A program made the translations under genes and the position numbers. A stretch of DNA of 64,000 bases from Streptomyces niveus (lineage in GTDB: Bacteria > Actinomycetota > Actinomycetes > Streptomycetales > Streptomycetaceae). Under the pieces are notes generated by a model, which saw nothing but the letters and a program-made list of their open reading frames with translations, was not told the origin of the DNA and made no database searches. The DNA lies in the NCBI RefSeq assembly GCF_002009175.1, contig NZ_CP018047.1, positions 2,790,001 to 2,854,000 of the forward strand, read 5' to 3'. Of the stretch, positions 43,355-51,293 are shown piece after piece (positions within the stretch are counted from its first letter, which is position 1; each line of letters begins with the position of its first letter).

Positions 43355-44237
43355 GTCCGAGCGACTGTCAGTCTTCAAGACCTACAAGCTGTACGTCGGG
43401 GGCAAGTTCCCCCGCTCCGAGAGCGGCCGGGTGTACGAGGTGACGGACTCTAAGGGCAGGTGGCTGGCCAACGCGCCGAAGTCCTCCCGCAAGGACGCGC
43501 GTGACGCGGTCTCCGCCGCCCGCAAGGCGTTCGGCGGCTGGTCGGGCGCCACCGCCTACAACAGGGGCCAGGTGCTCTACCGCGTCGCCGAGATGCTGGA
43601 GGGCCGCCGCGAGCAGTTCACCGCCGAGGTGGCCGCCTCCGAGGGCATCTCGAAGGCGAAGGCGGCGGCCGTCGTGGCCGCGACCGTCGACCGCTGGGTC
43701 TGGTACGCGGGCTGGACGGACAAGATCGGCCAGGTCACGGGCGGCGCCAACCCGGTCGCGGGCCCGTTCTTCAACCTGTCCACGCCGGAACCCACCGGTG
43801 TCGTGACGGTCCTCGCGCCGCAGGACTCGTCGTTCCTCGGGCTGGTCTCGGTCCTCGCCCCGGTGATCGCCACCGGCAACACGGCGGTCGTCGTGGCGAG
43901 CGAGCGCTCCCCGCTGCCCGCCCTGTCACTGGGAGAGGTGCTGGCCACCTCCGACGTACCGGGCGGCGTCGTCAACATCCTCTCGGGCGGTACGGCGGAG
44001 CTGGCCGCCCCGCTCGCGGCGCACCAGGACGTCAACGGCATCGATCTGTACGGCGCCGACGAGACGCTGGCCAAGGAACTGGAAATCGCGGCGGCGGACA
44101 ACCTCAAGCGGGTGCTGCGCCCGTCGCCGGTGGACTTCTCCGCCGATCCCGGTATCGGGCGGCTGACGGCCTTCCTGGAGACGAAGACGGTCTGGCACCC
44201 CACGGGCAGCCTGGGCGCGTCGGGCTCCGGCTACTGA
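43347..44237 (+). CDS. Internally truncated aldehyde dehydrogenase-like protein (no catalytic cysteine)
   Basis: 296 residues. The N-terminal NAD-binding half aligns with ALDHs (VSAARKAFGGWS, VTVLAPQDSSFLGLVS, NTAVVVASERSPLPALSLGE), but the catalytic domain is missing: no ELGG, no GQxC cysteine. The end (RLTAFLETKTVWHPTG) nevertheless matches the usual ALDH C-terminus, so the gene looks like an internal deletion rather than a frameshift. It overlaps the active ALDH gene by 8 nt (ATGTCTGA), so it is translated with it, perhaps as a pseudoenzyme subunit. Codon use is normal. Confidence 0.8.
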   Translation: MSESERLSVFKTYKLYVGGKFPRSESGRVYEVTDSKGRWLANAPKSSRKDARDAVSAARKAFGGWSGATAYNRGQVLYRVAEMLEGRREQFTAEVAASEGISKAKAAAVVAATVDRWVWYAGWTDKIGQVTGGANPVAGPFFNLSTPEPTGVVTVLAPQDSSFLGLVSVLAPVIATGNTAVVVASERSPLPALSLGEVLATSDVPGGVVNILSGGTAELAAPLAAHQDVNGIDLYGADETLAKELEIAAADNLKRVLRPSPVDFSADPGIGRLTAFLETKTVWHPTGSLGASGSGY

Positions 44238-44243
44238 TCCGTC

Positions 44244-44287
44244 CCCGGTCGCCGGGCGGGGCGTACGCGTCCCGCCCGGCGACCGGG
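44244..44287. terminator. Strong bidirectional hairpin after the deoC operon
   Basis: CCCGGTCGCCGGGCGGG (44244-44260) pairs perfectly with 44271-44287 over 17 bp, loop 10 nt; flanking GATCCGT/ACGGATC extends the pairing. Between convergent genes. Confidence 0.9.
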
Positions 44288-44304
44288 AGAACGGATCAGC
44301 GCGC

Positions 44305-44721
44305 TCAGCCGGGCAGCAGCTTCGTCACCGGTCCGACCAGCGGCAGGTCCTGAAGTCCGCCGCCCTCAGTGATGGAGTCCGTCACCACGGCCGTCGAGAG
44401 CGGCTTGAAGTCGGCGATCTGCGTGCCCACCGCGTTGTCCAGCGGGTCCACCCCCGTCTTGGCCAGCGGGTTGAGCTGAAGGCTCTTGACCGGTCCCAGG
44501 CCCCCGGCGAGCGTGTGCCCGACCGCGCCCGCGAGCCCCGAACTCGCCGCCGCCCCGGCCTCGGCGAGTTCGCTGTCGGGGCCGGACGCGGGCACCGGCG
44601 CGGCCGGTGCCGCCTGCGCGGCGGCGCCGCCGAGCCCGATGACCGCGCCCGCCGCGGTGAACGTCAGCCCGGCGCGCAGCAGGGCGCGGCGCCGGGAGGT
44701 GGGAGCTGAGTGACGTGCCAT
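44305..44721 (-). CDS. Small exported protein of unknown function
   Basis: 138 residues. Signal with twin arginines (SRRRALLRAGLTF) and Ala-rich hydrophobic region ending AAAQA, so export by Tat or Sec. The mature part is about 100 residues, Gly/Ala/Leu/Pro-rich, with repeating LAG, PL and VTD segments and ends in KLLPG. ATG 44721 has GGCAGGA upstream; further upstream reading is not coding. No known domain; similar in character to the exported protein at 50826. Confidence 0.7.
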   Translation of the reverse strand: MARHSAPTSRRRALLRAGLTFTAAGAVIGLGGAAAQAAPAAPVPASGPDSELAEAGAAASSGLAGAVGHTLAGGLGPVKSLQLNPLAKTGVDPLDNAVGTQIADFKPLSTAVVTDSITEGGGLQDLPLVGPVTKLLPG

Positions 44722-44849
44722 GGGATTCCTGCCTTGGCGAGGGAGACGGGTAATGGGAATGACACGCACAGTAGTTGAGATGTGACGCTCGATACCAACA
44801 CCGCAGGCGGGGGTCCCCTGGGCGGGTGTATGCCTCACACTGGTGTCCC

Positions 44850-45524
44850 GTGAGTCCCCACCGAACCGCCTCCGCGCGCGTCGTCCTGCTCGCGGGCCCC
44901 TCCGGCTCCGGCAAGTCGTCGCTCGCCGCCCGCGCGGGCCTTCCCGTGCTCCGTCTCGACGACTTCTACAAAGAGGGCGACGACCCGACGCTGCCGCTGG
45001 TCGCGGGCAGCACGGACATCGACTGGGACTCCGCGCTGTCCTGGGACGCGGACGCGGCGGTCGCCGCGATCCTGGAGCTGTGCCGTACGGGCCGCACCAC
45101 CGTCCCTGTCTACTCGATCGCCACCAGCTCCCGTGTCGACACGGAGGAGCTGGACATCGGGCGCACCCAACTGTTCATCGCCGAGGGCATCTTCGCGGCC
45201 GATGTCGTCGCGCGCTGCGAGGAGTTGGGTGTGCTGGCCGACGCGCTCTGTCTGCGGGGCCGCCCCTCGACGACGTTCCGCCGCAGGCTGGTCCGGGATC
45301 TGCGCGAGGGCCGGAAGTCGGTGGCGTTCCTGTTGCGGCGCGGCTGGCGGCTGATGCGCGCGGAGCGCGGCATCGTCTGCCGTCAGACGGCCCTGGGGGC
45401 GCATCCCTGCGCGAAGGCGGAGGCGCTCGGCCGGATCGCCAACGCCGCGGCGGGCAGCACCCGGCCGCGTACGGCGACGGCGGACCCGTCGGCGCCCGTG
45501 CGCCCGGCGAACACCGGCCACTGA
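44850..45524 (+). CDS. Uridine kinase-like P-loop protein
   Basis: 224 residues. P-loop GPSGSGKS (16-23), then LRLDDFYKEGDDPTLP and DWDSALSWD, both of the uridine kinase/phosphoribulokinase family, and a basic lid FRRRLVRDLREGRKS. Likely phosphorylates uridine or a similar substrate, which would complement the nucleoside genes nearby. GTG 44850 is chosen because the family N-terminus starts just before the P-loop; a CACACT box lies 8 nt upstream. Confidence 0.78.
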   Translation: MSPHRTASARVVLLAGPSGSGKSSLAARAGLPVLRLDDFYKEGDDPTLPLVAGSTDIDWDSALSWDADAAVAAILELCRTGRTTVPVYSIATSSRVDTEELDIGRTQLFIAEGIFAADVVARCEELGVLADALCLRGRPSTTFRRRLVRDLREGRKSVAFLLRRGWRLMRAERGIVCRQTALGAHPCAKAEALGRIANAAAGSTRPRTATADPSAPVRPANTGH

Positions 45525-45574
45525 GCGCGCCACGTACCTCTCGGGGGCCGCGGAAGGCCCTGGAACGCGCGAAG

Positions 45575-45602
45575 ACCGGACAGGCCCCCCAGCCTGTCCG
45601 GT
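45575..45602. terminator. Hairpin between uridine kinase gene and sigQ
   Basis: ACCGGACAGGC (45575-45585), 6-nt loop, GCCTGTCCGGT (45592-45602): perfect 11-bp stem between convergent genes. Confidence 0.82.
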
Positions 45603-45735
45603 CCCGCCCGGTGCACCCCCGTGCCCCCAACCCCCGTGCTGTTCCTGCCGTTTCCCCCGAAACGGCAGCCCCTCCCCCGATCCCCCCACTTACCCCGGTA
45701 CGACTTCCCCCCGGGTCCTGCTCCCCCCGCTGCCT

Positions 45736-46515
45736 TCAGGCCACCAGCTCGCCGAAGGACTCTTCCTCGTCACGTCCGAAGCTGAGGACCTCGTCCTCGC
45801 GCAGCCGGCGGAGCGACCGCCAGATGCTCGACTTCACCGTGCCGACACTGATGTTGAGGATGTCCGCGATCTCGGGATCGGTGCGGCCCTCGTAGTAACG
45901 CAGCACCAGCATCGTGCGCTGCGTCTCGGGAAGGCGCGAGAGCGCCTGCCAGAGCACCGTGCGCAGCTCCGTGCCGCGCATCGCGTCGGTGTCGCCGGCC
46001 GTCTCCGGCAGCTCCTCCGTCGGGTACTCGTTGAGCTTGCGCCTGCGCCATGCGCTGATGTGCAGGTTGGTCATCGTGCGGCGGAGATAGCCGCCGACGG
46101 CCGCCTTGTCGCTGATCCGGTCCCAGGCGCGGTACGTGGAGAAGAGCGCGCTCTGGAGCAGGTCCTCCGCCTCGAAGCGGTCGCCCGTCAGGTGGTAGGC
46201 GGTCGCGTACAGAGAGGCCCGGCGCTCCTGGACGTAGGCCGTGAACGCTGTCTCGGCGTCCGTGGCCTCCGTCACCGCGGTGCGCTCCCCCGTGGCCTCT
46301 CCGTACGCCGCGCCTTCGTTCCCCCGTGCCTCGGCGTTGTCCGCCGAGGGCCTGCGCGCCGCCTCGACCACCGCGATGTACGGCGGTCGGTGCTGACGCC
46401 CGGCGCCGCGAACGCACCCCCGCCCGTTCACGGCGCCGGACTTCTCGGTGCTCCGTGCGACGTCGTGGAGACGCGTGATTACTGCGCTCGAGGTCGTGCT
46501 GTGCAGTGAGTTCAT
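45736..46515 (-). CDS. sigQ: ECF sigma factor SigQ
   Basis: 259-residue sigma factor of the SigE/SigQ type, divergent from afsQ1 as in S. coelicolor, where SigQ acts in the same nitrogen-linked control of antibiotic production. Region 2 (about 95-160): YATAYHLTGDRFEAEDLLQ and FSTYRAWDRI; region 4 (about 195-245): LPETQRTMLVLRYYEGRTDPE and ISVGTVKSSIWRSLRRLRE. A long N-terminal extension of about 90 residues precedes region 2. ATG 46515 with a GGGGGGCG stretch upstream. An AfsQ1 box lies 86 nt upstream. Confidence 0.88.
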   Translation of the reverse strand: MNSLHSTTSSAVITRLHDVARSTEKSGAVNGRGCVRGAGRQHRPPYIAVVEAARRPSADNAEARGNEGAAYGEATGERTAVTEATDAETAFTAYVQERRASLYATAYHLTGDRFEAEDLLQSALFSTYRAWDRISDKAAVGGYLRRTMTNLHISAWRRRKLNEYPTEELPETAGDTDAMRGTELRTVLWQALSRLPETQRTMLVLRYYEGRTDPEIADILNISVGTVKSSIWRSLRRLREDEVLSFGRDEEESFGELVA

Positions 46516-46600
46516 CTCGCGCCCCCCGTCGGCTGGAGTCTGCTTGTTTCCTTCTGCCAATGAGATTGCCGGGCCAGTTTCATGGGCCTGTCCGCCGACT

Positions 46601-46616
46601 GTCACAGGCCTGTCAC
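46601..46616. promoter_or_regulatory. AfsQ1 binding box in the sigQ-afsQ1 intergenic region
   Basis: GTCAC-AGGCCT-GTCAC fits exactly the AfsQ1 consensus GTnAC-n6-GTnAC known from S. coelicolor. Its position between the divergent genes supports activation of sigQ and/or autoregulation of afsQ1. Confidence 0.75.
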
Positions 46617-46708
46617 AGGGGTTCTGGATCATGGGGGGAGATGTGGTGGAACTGTGGGAGCGCTCCGACTGTCGAACTGTGGTCCCCCCATGGGCCAGAA
46701 TGACCTCT

Positions 46709-47386
46709 GTGCCTTTCCTGTTGCTGATCGAGGACGACGACGCCATCCGCACGGCCCTCGAACTCTCGTTGTCACGCCAGGGCCACCGAGTGGCCACTGC
46801 GGCGACGGGAGAGGACGGCCTGAATCTGCTGCGAGAACAGCGGCCAGACCTGATCGTTCTGGATGTGATGCTGCCCGGTATTGACGGTTTCGAGGTGTGC
46901 CGCCGCATCCGGCGGACCGACCAGTTGCCGATCATTCTGCTGACCGCACGCAGCGACGACATCGACGTGGTCGTCGGACTGGAATCCGGCGCGGACGACT
47001 ACGTGGTCAAACCCGTGCAGGGCCGGGTGCTCGACGCCCGTATCCGGGCCGTACTGCGGCGCGGGGAGCGGGAGTCGACGGATTCGGCGACCTTCGGCAG
47101 CCTGGTCATCGACCGTTCCGCGATGACCGTCACGAAGAACGGTGACGACCTCCAGCTCACACCCACCGAGCTGCGGCTGCTCCTGGAGCTGAGCCGGCGG
47201 CCCGGACAGGCGCTGTCCCGGCAGCAGTTGCTGCGGCTGGTGTGGGAGCACGACTATCTGGGCGACTCGCGGCTGGTCGACGCCTGTGTGCAGCGGCTCC
47301 GCGCGAAGGTGGAGGACATTCCGTCGTCGCCGACGCTGATCCGTACCGTACGAGGCGTGGGATACCGCCTGGACGCGCCTTCGTGA
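46709..47386 (+). CDS. afsQ1: Response regulator AfsQ1
   Basis: 225-residue OmpR/PhoB-type response regulator. Receiver domain 1-120 with acidic pocket EDDD (8-11), phospho-acceptor D52 (LIVLDVMLPG), conserved T/A and K (DDYVVKP); winged-helix output domain about 130-222. Start GTG 46709: a CAGAAT box ends 7 nt before it, giving a leaderless mRNA, and the length then equals the published 225 residues; ATG 46700 is alternative. Controls antibiotic production in response to nitrogen source in S. coelicolor. GTGA overlap with afsQ2. Confidence 0.95.
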   Translation: MPFLLLIEDDDAIRTALELSLSRQGHRVATAATGEDGLNLLREQRPDLIVLDVMLPGIDGFEVCRRIRRTDQLPIILLTARSDDIDVVVGLESGADDYVVKPVQGRVLDARIRAVLRRGERESTDSATFGSLVIDRSAMTVTKNGDDLQLTPTELRLLLELSRRPGQALSRQQLLRLVWEHDYLGDSRLVDACVQRLRAKVEDIPSSPTLIRTVRGVGYRLDAPS

Positions 47387-49059
47387 GCGGCGGGGATCCC
47401 ACGGCCGACCGGTTCGCCGACGGAGCGGACCTGCCGGACGGACCGGACGGCGCCGACGGCCCGGACGGGGAGACGGCGGACGGAACGACCCGGCGGCACA
47501 CCCGCAAGAGGGCGTTTCTCGCCGGGCTGCGCTGGACGAGTCTGCGGCTGCGGCTGGTCGTCGTCTTCGGCGCCGTCGCGCTGACCGCCGCCGTCTCGGC
47601 GTCGGGGATCGCGTACTGGCTGAACCGCGAGTCGGTGCTCTCCCGTACGCAGACGGCCGCGCTCAAGGAGTTCAAGCAGGAGATGCGGGACAAGGCCGCC
47701 CAGTTGCCGCTGCGGCCGACCCAGCCCGAGCTGGAGTACACGGCGCGGCAGATGGCCGACGGCGGCTCGGGGTTCAGTGTGCTGCTGATCGGTGAGCGCG
47801 CCGAGGACAAGCCGGTCGCCGGGGTCTCCGACCAGGACTCGTTCACACTGGACGACGTGCCCCAGTCACTGCGGACCGCGGTGAACGACCGGCAGAAGGT
47901 CACATCGGGCAACTCCTCGCCGTACCACGTCTTCTGGCAGCGCACCGAGCGCGGAGGGACGCCCTACCTGGTCGGCGGGACCCGCATCGTCGGTGGCGGG
48001 CCGACCGGTTACGTCTTCCTCTCGCTGGAACAGGAACGGGAGGACCTCAACGCGCTGGCGTGGTCGCTGGCGATCGCGACGGGCCTGGCGCTCATCGGGT
48101 CCGCGCTGCTCGCGCAGGCGGCGGCCACGACCGTGCTGAAGCCGGTCCAGCGGCTCGGTGACGCGGCGCGGCGGCTCGGTGAGGGCAAGTTCGACACCCG
48201 GCTGCGGGTGTCGGGGACGGACGAACTGGCCGATCTGTCCAGGACGTTCAACAACGCCGCCGCCTCCCTCCAGAAGAAGATCGACGACATGAGCGCGCGT
48301 GAGGAGTCGAGCCGCCGCTTCGTCGCCGACATGTCGCACGAGCTGCGCACCCCGCTGACCGCGCTGACGGCGGTGACCGAGGTGCTGGAGGACGAGGCGG
48401 ACACCCTCGACCCGATGATCGCGCCCGCCGTGACGCTGGTGGTGAGCGAGACCCGCCGGCTCAACGACCTGGTGGAGAACCTGATGGAGGTGACCCGCTT
48501 CGACGCGGGCACCGCCCGGCTCGTCCTCGACGACGTCGACGTCGCCGACCAGGTCACCGCCTGTATCGACGCGCGGGCCTGGCTGGACGCGGTGGAGCTG
48601 GACGCCGAGCGCGGCATGATGGCCCGCCTCGATCCGCGCCGGCTCGATGTGATCCTGGCGAACCTGATCGGCAACGCGCTCAAGCACGGCGGTTCGCCGG
48701 TGCGGGTGTCGGTGCGCACGGTCGGCCAGGAGTTGGTCATCGAGGTACGGGACAACGGTCCCGGCATTCCCCAGGACGTACTGCCGCACGTCTTCGACCG
48801 CTTCTACAAGGCGAGCGCGTCACGGCCGCGGTCCGAGGGCAGCGGTCTGGGCCTCTCCATCGCGATGGAGAACGCGCACATCCACGGAGGCGACATCACC
48901 GCGGCCAACATCCCCGACGGAGGCGCGGTCTTCGTCCTGCGGCTGCCGCACGAGATATCCGAGGACCCCTCCGAGGGGTTCCCGGAAGGCTTCGACGACG
49001 ATCACGGGCACGATCGCGGGCACGGGCTCGGACGGGGAGAGGGAGGCGGGGCGCAGTGA
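47383..49059 (+). CDS. afsQ2: Sensor histidine kinase AfsQ2
   Basis: 558 residues. An acidic, Asp/Gly-rich N-terminal extension (about 1-40) precedes helix 1 (about 58-82), an extracytoplasmic sensor region (about 83-220), helix 2 (about 227-247), HAMP (248-300), dimerisation/phospho-acceptor with H319 in DMSHELRTPLTAL and an ATPase domain with LIGNALKHGG, DNGPGI and GSGLGLSIA. The C-terminus ends in a His/Asp/Gly-rich stretch. Phosphorylates AfsQ1. Translationally coupled on both sides by GTGA overlaps. Confidence 0.93.
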   Translation: MSGGDPTADRFADGADLPDGPDGADGPDGETADGTTRRHTRKRAFLAGLRWTSLRLRLVVVFGAVALTAAVSASGIAYWLNRESVLSRTQTAALKEFKQEMRDKAAQLPLRPTQPELEYTARQMADGGSGFSVLLIGERAEDKPVAGVSDQDSFTLDDVPQSLRTAVNDRQKVTSGNSSPYHVFWQRTERGGTPYLVGGTRIVGGGPTGYVFLSLEQEREDLNALAWSLAIATGLALIGSALLAQAAATTVLKPVQRLGDAARRLGEGKFDTRLRVSGTDELADLSRTFNNAAASLQKKIDDMSAREESSRRFVADMSHELRTPLTALTAVTEVLEDEADTLDPMIAPAVTLVVSETRRLNDLVENLMEVTRFDAGTARLVLDDVDVADQVTACIDARAWLDAVELDAERGMMARLDPRRLDVILANLIGNALKHGGSPVRVSVRTVGQELVIEVRDNGPGIPQDVLPHVFDRFYKASASRPRSEGSGLGLSIAMENAHIHGGDITAANIPDGGAVFVLRLPHEISEDPSEGFPEGFDDDHGHDRGHGLGRGEGGGAQ

Positions 49060-49676
49060 GGCGCGGAACAACGGCCGGCCGGTCTCTCGCCGTACTCGCG
49101 GGCGCGCTCGCGCTGGCGGGCCTCGCGACGGGCTGCGGCATCAGGACGACGACGGTGCCGGTGGACGCGGGCGCCGCGCCCTCACGGGTGCCGTGCGAGG
49201 TGTCGGAGGGGAATCTGACCACCCAGGCGCAGCCGGGGGTGGCGGTCAGGGTCTATCTGGTGTGCGCGTCGGAGCTGGCGCCCGTGGAGCGAGCCGCGTC
49301 CATCCCGGCCGAGAAGGCGCTCGGCGACCGCGTGGAGGTCGCTCAGGCGCTGCTGGACGAGCTGGCGGAGGAGCCGTCGTCCACGGAGCGGGACGCGGGC
49401 TTCGAGTCGTACGTACGCGGGCCCCTGACGGTCACCGGGGCGCGCGCGGGTGATCCGCTGGGGACGCTGCGGCTGAACCGCCAGCCGGAGGACCTGCCGA
49501 CGGCCGCGCTGGCGCAGATCGTGTGCACTCTCATCGAGGGCGCGGCGACGGACGGCTCGGTGGTGCTGGGCGGGCCGGGGGCGTACGGCGCGCGCGGGTA
49601 CCGGTGCGACGACGACACCAAGCGCGACCCCGAATCGGCTCTTCCCACGACGGGTCCGCTGCCGTCCGCTTCCTGA
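49056..49676 (+). CDS. Lipoprotein of the afsQ operon
   Basis: 206 residues; signal peptide with lipobox LATGC (lipid-modified C27). The mature domain is GerMN-like in flavour (LAEEPSSTERDAGFESYV, then GTLRLNRQPEDLPTAALAQIVCTLI) but not confidently assigned. The GTGA overlap with afsQ2 places it in the same operon, so it may modulate sensing by AfsQ2 outside the membrane, by analogy with lipoproteins in actinobacterial two-component operons. Function inferred from position only. Confidence 0.82.
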   Translation: MRRGTTAGRSLAVLAGALALAGLATGCGIRTTTVPVDAGAAPSRVPCEVSEGNLTTQAQPGVAVRVYLVCASELAPVERAASIPAEKALGDRVEVAQALLDELAEEPSSTERDAGFESYVRGPLTVTGARAGDPLGTLRLNRQPEDLPTAALAQIVCTLIEGAATDGSVVLGGPGAYGARGYRCDDDTKRDPESALPTTGPLPSAS

Positions 49677-49752
49677 GGAGGCGGGCCCGGCGGGGCAGGA
49701 AGCGCCGGGTGTACGGGGTCGGAGGACGCCTTCCGGGTGACCCCCGTCTCAC

Positions 49753-50412
49753 GTGGCCCTCCATTTGGAACTCCCCGGAACCGTTCCCGGCGGTGGCCGC
49801 GTCTTGGGGTTCGTGCAGCGCCAAGGTTCGGGCGGCAGTGCCGCTTTCCGTTTCCGCGTGGCGGGGGTCGTCCTCCTCCTCGTGCATCTGCTGCTCGTCG
49901 CGTGGCTGACGTTGCGCCCGCTGGACGTGGTGTGGGTGACCGCGGCGAACTTCGAGCCGCTCGCGGGTATCAAGGCCGATCTCGCCCTCGGCCCGCTCCA
50001 GGCTGCCCGCAGGATCGGCGGAGGGCTTCTGCTGCTGGCCCCCCTCGGGGTTCTCCTCCCCATGGCGGGGGGCAGACTGACCGTCTCCCCCCTGGCCTCG
50101 CTGACCCGCACGATGGCCGCCGGGGCGTTCATCTCGCTGGGGATCGAACTGCTCCAGACCGGGATCCCCGGACAGGTCGTCGACGTGGACTCACTGCTGC
50201 TCAACACGGTCGGGGTGGGGATCGCGCATCTGCTGTTCGTCCCGGCGGGACGGGCGCGTCTGCGGCGTCGGCGCGGGCGCGGACGGAAGCCGGCAGCGGC
50301 GCAGGCGCCGCGTGAGACGGGCGCCGAGCCCCCGCGAGCCCTGCGGGAGAAGGCTCCTCAGGGGACTCAGGGGACGACCCCGACGATTACCAGGGTCGGT
50401 ATCGCCCCGTAG
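49753..50412 (+). CDS. VanZ family membrane protein
   Basis: About 219 residues with four hydrophobic helices and VanZ signatures (TLRPLDVVWVTAANFEPL at the first loop, SLGIELLQTGIPGQVVDVDSLLLNTVG at the third). VanZ proteins influence teicoplanin tolerance or are uncharacterised. The C-terminal 60 residues are basic and low complexity. Start uncertain: GTG 49753 gives a 20-residue extension that is not family-like; GTG 49813 is the shorter alternative. Confidence 0.82.
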   Translation: MALHLELPGTVPGGGRVLGFVQRQGSGGSAAFRFRVAGVVLLLVHLLLVAWLTLRPLDVVWVTAANFEPLAGIKADLALGPLQAARRIGGGLLLLAPLGVLLPMAGGRLTVSPLASLTRTMAAGAFISLGIELLQTGIPGQVVDVDSLLLNTVGVGIAHLLFVPAGRARLRRRRGRGRKPAAAQAPRETGAEPPRALREKAPQGTQGTTPTITRVGIAP

Positions 50413-50503
50413 AGCGACGCTTTGTCCTGCCGCTCCGGGCCACCATGGAGTCATCGGGAGCACGACGAGAAGCTCCCTCCACGGACTCGCGAAGGAGCCC
50501 ATC

Positions 50504-50707
50504 ATGTCCGCGATTGCCCGCCCGAGTCAGGGACGCATGATCGGTGGAGTGTGCGCGGCGCTGGCACGGCGCTTCGGCACCTCCGCGAACACGATGCGTG
50601 TGATCTTCCTGGCCTCGTGTCTGCTGCCCGGCCCGCAGTTCCTGCTCTACCTGGCGCTGTGGGTGTTCCTGCCGAGCGAGAAGCGCGCGACGGACCCGGC
50701 TTGGTAG
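50504..50707 (+). CDS. PspC domain membrane protein
   Basis: 67 residues: PspC signature MIGGVCAALARRFG followed by one or two helices (VIFLASCLLPGPQFLLYLALWVFLP). Small PspC proteins are common in actinobacteria and linked to envelope stress. ATG 50504 has an excellent AAGGAG 8 nt upstream; the frame is open further upstream but non-coding. Ends at the hairpin at 50736-50781. Confidence 0.9.
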   Translation: MSAIARPSQGRMIGGVCAALARRFGTSANTMRVIFLASCLLPGPQFLLYLALWVFLPSEKRATDPAW

Positions 50708-50735
50708 TGGCGGCTTCCGGCAGTGGCCGGTTCGT

Positions 50736-50781
50736 CCTCGATCGCCGGGCGGGCTCGAATGAGCCCGCCCGGCGATCGAGG
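50736..50781. terminator. Hairpin from two opposed copies of the dispersed repeat
   Basis: CCTCGATCGCCGGGCGGGCT (from 50736) pairs perfectly with its complement ending at 50781 (21-bp arms, 4-nt loop). Between convergent pspC-type and exported-protein genes; a third copy follows at 50793-50813. Confidence 0.85.
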
Positions 50782-50825
50782 GCACAACACGTGGCCCGCC
50801 CGGCGATCGAGGGCGGAAAGACGGG

Positions 50826-51155
50826 TCAGCCGACCGGCAGCGTGCCCACCGGGAGGCCGCCCAGCAGGCCCGTCAGGGGGTTGGCGGTCGTGACGGCGGA
50901 CAGCGCCGTGGGGGCGACCTGCCGGACCGTGCCGACGCCGCTGCCGAGCGCGTCCTGCGCGGCGGTCACGCCCTCGGAGGTCCCGTTCGGAAGGCTCTTC
51001 GTCAGACCTTCGGTGGGCAGGTTCTTGGTGACGCTGTCGAGAGCGCCGCCGGCGTCCGGAGTGATGGGCGCGGCGGACGCGCCACCGGCGGCGGTGGCGG
51101 CGAAGGCGGCACCGAGAGCGGCGACGCCGAGAGTCTTGGCGGCGGTCTGCTTCAT
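50826..51155 (-). CDS. Small exported protein of unknown function
   Basis: 109 residues with a Sec signal (MKQTAAKTLGVAALGAAFAA then GGASAA) and an 80-residue mature part rich in Gly, Thr, Ser and Leu ending in GLLGGLPVGTLPVG. No cysteine, so it is not a lipoprotein. Ribosome site AAGGGA upstream of ATG 51155. Such proteins are sometimes labelled ATP-binding in databases without support; I see no nucleotide motif. Possibly cell-surface. Confidence 0.72.
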   Translation of the reverse strand: MKQTAAKTLGVAALGAAFAATAAGGASAAPITPDAGGALDSVTKNLPTEGLTKSLPNGTSEGVTAAQDALGSGVGTVRQVAPTALSAVTTANPLTGLLGGLPVGTLPVG

Positions 51156-51293
51156 GAGGAATTACGTCCCTTGGGGAATGGGGAATATGAGCGGCCCTGC
51201 ACGTTAGCCATCGCCGCGTATCGCCCGCAAACACCCGGAAGCGAGCCGGACGGTGTGTCCCGGCCCGCTTCCCGGAAGCAGTGTTCGTCTTTC

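Noticed and set aside
40535..43378. 947-codon minus-strand open frame
   Set aside because: Covers deoC and ALDH, which are unambiguous on the + strand; composition is typical of a shadow frame.
49777..49805. SigE-type promoter (GGAAC...GTCTT) before the VanZ gene
   Set aside because: The spacing of 19 nt is too long for the consensus, and the sequence lies within the possible coding start.
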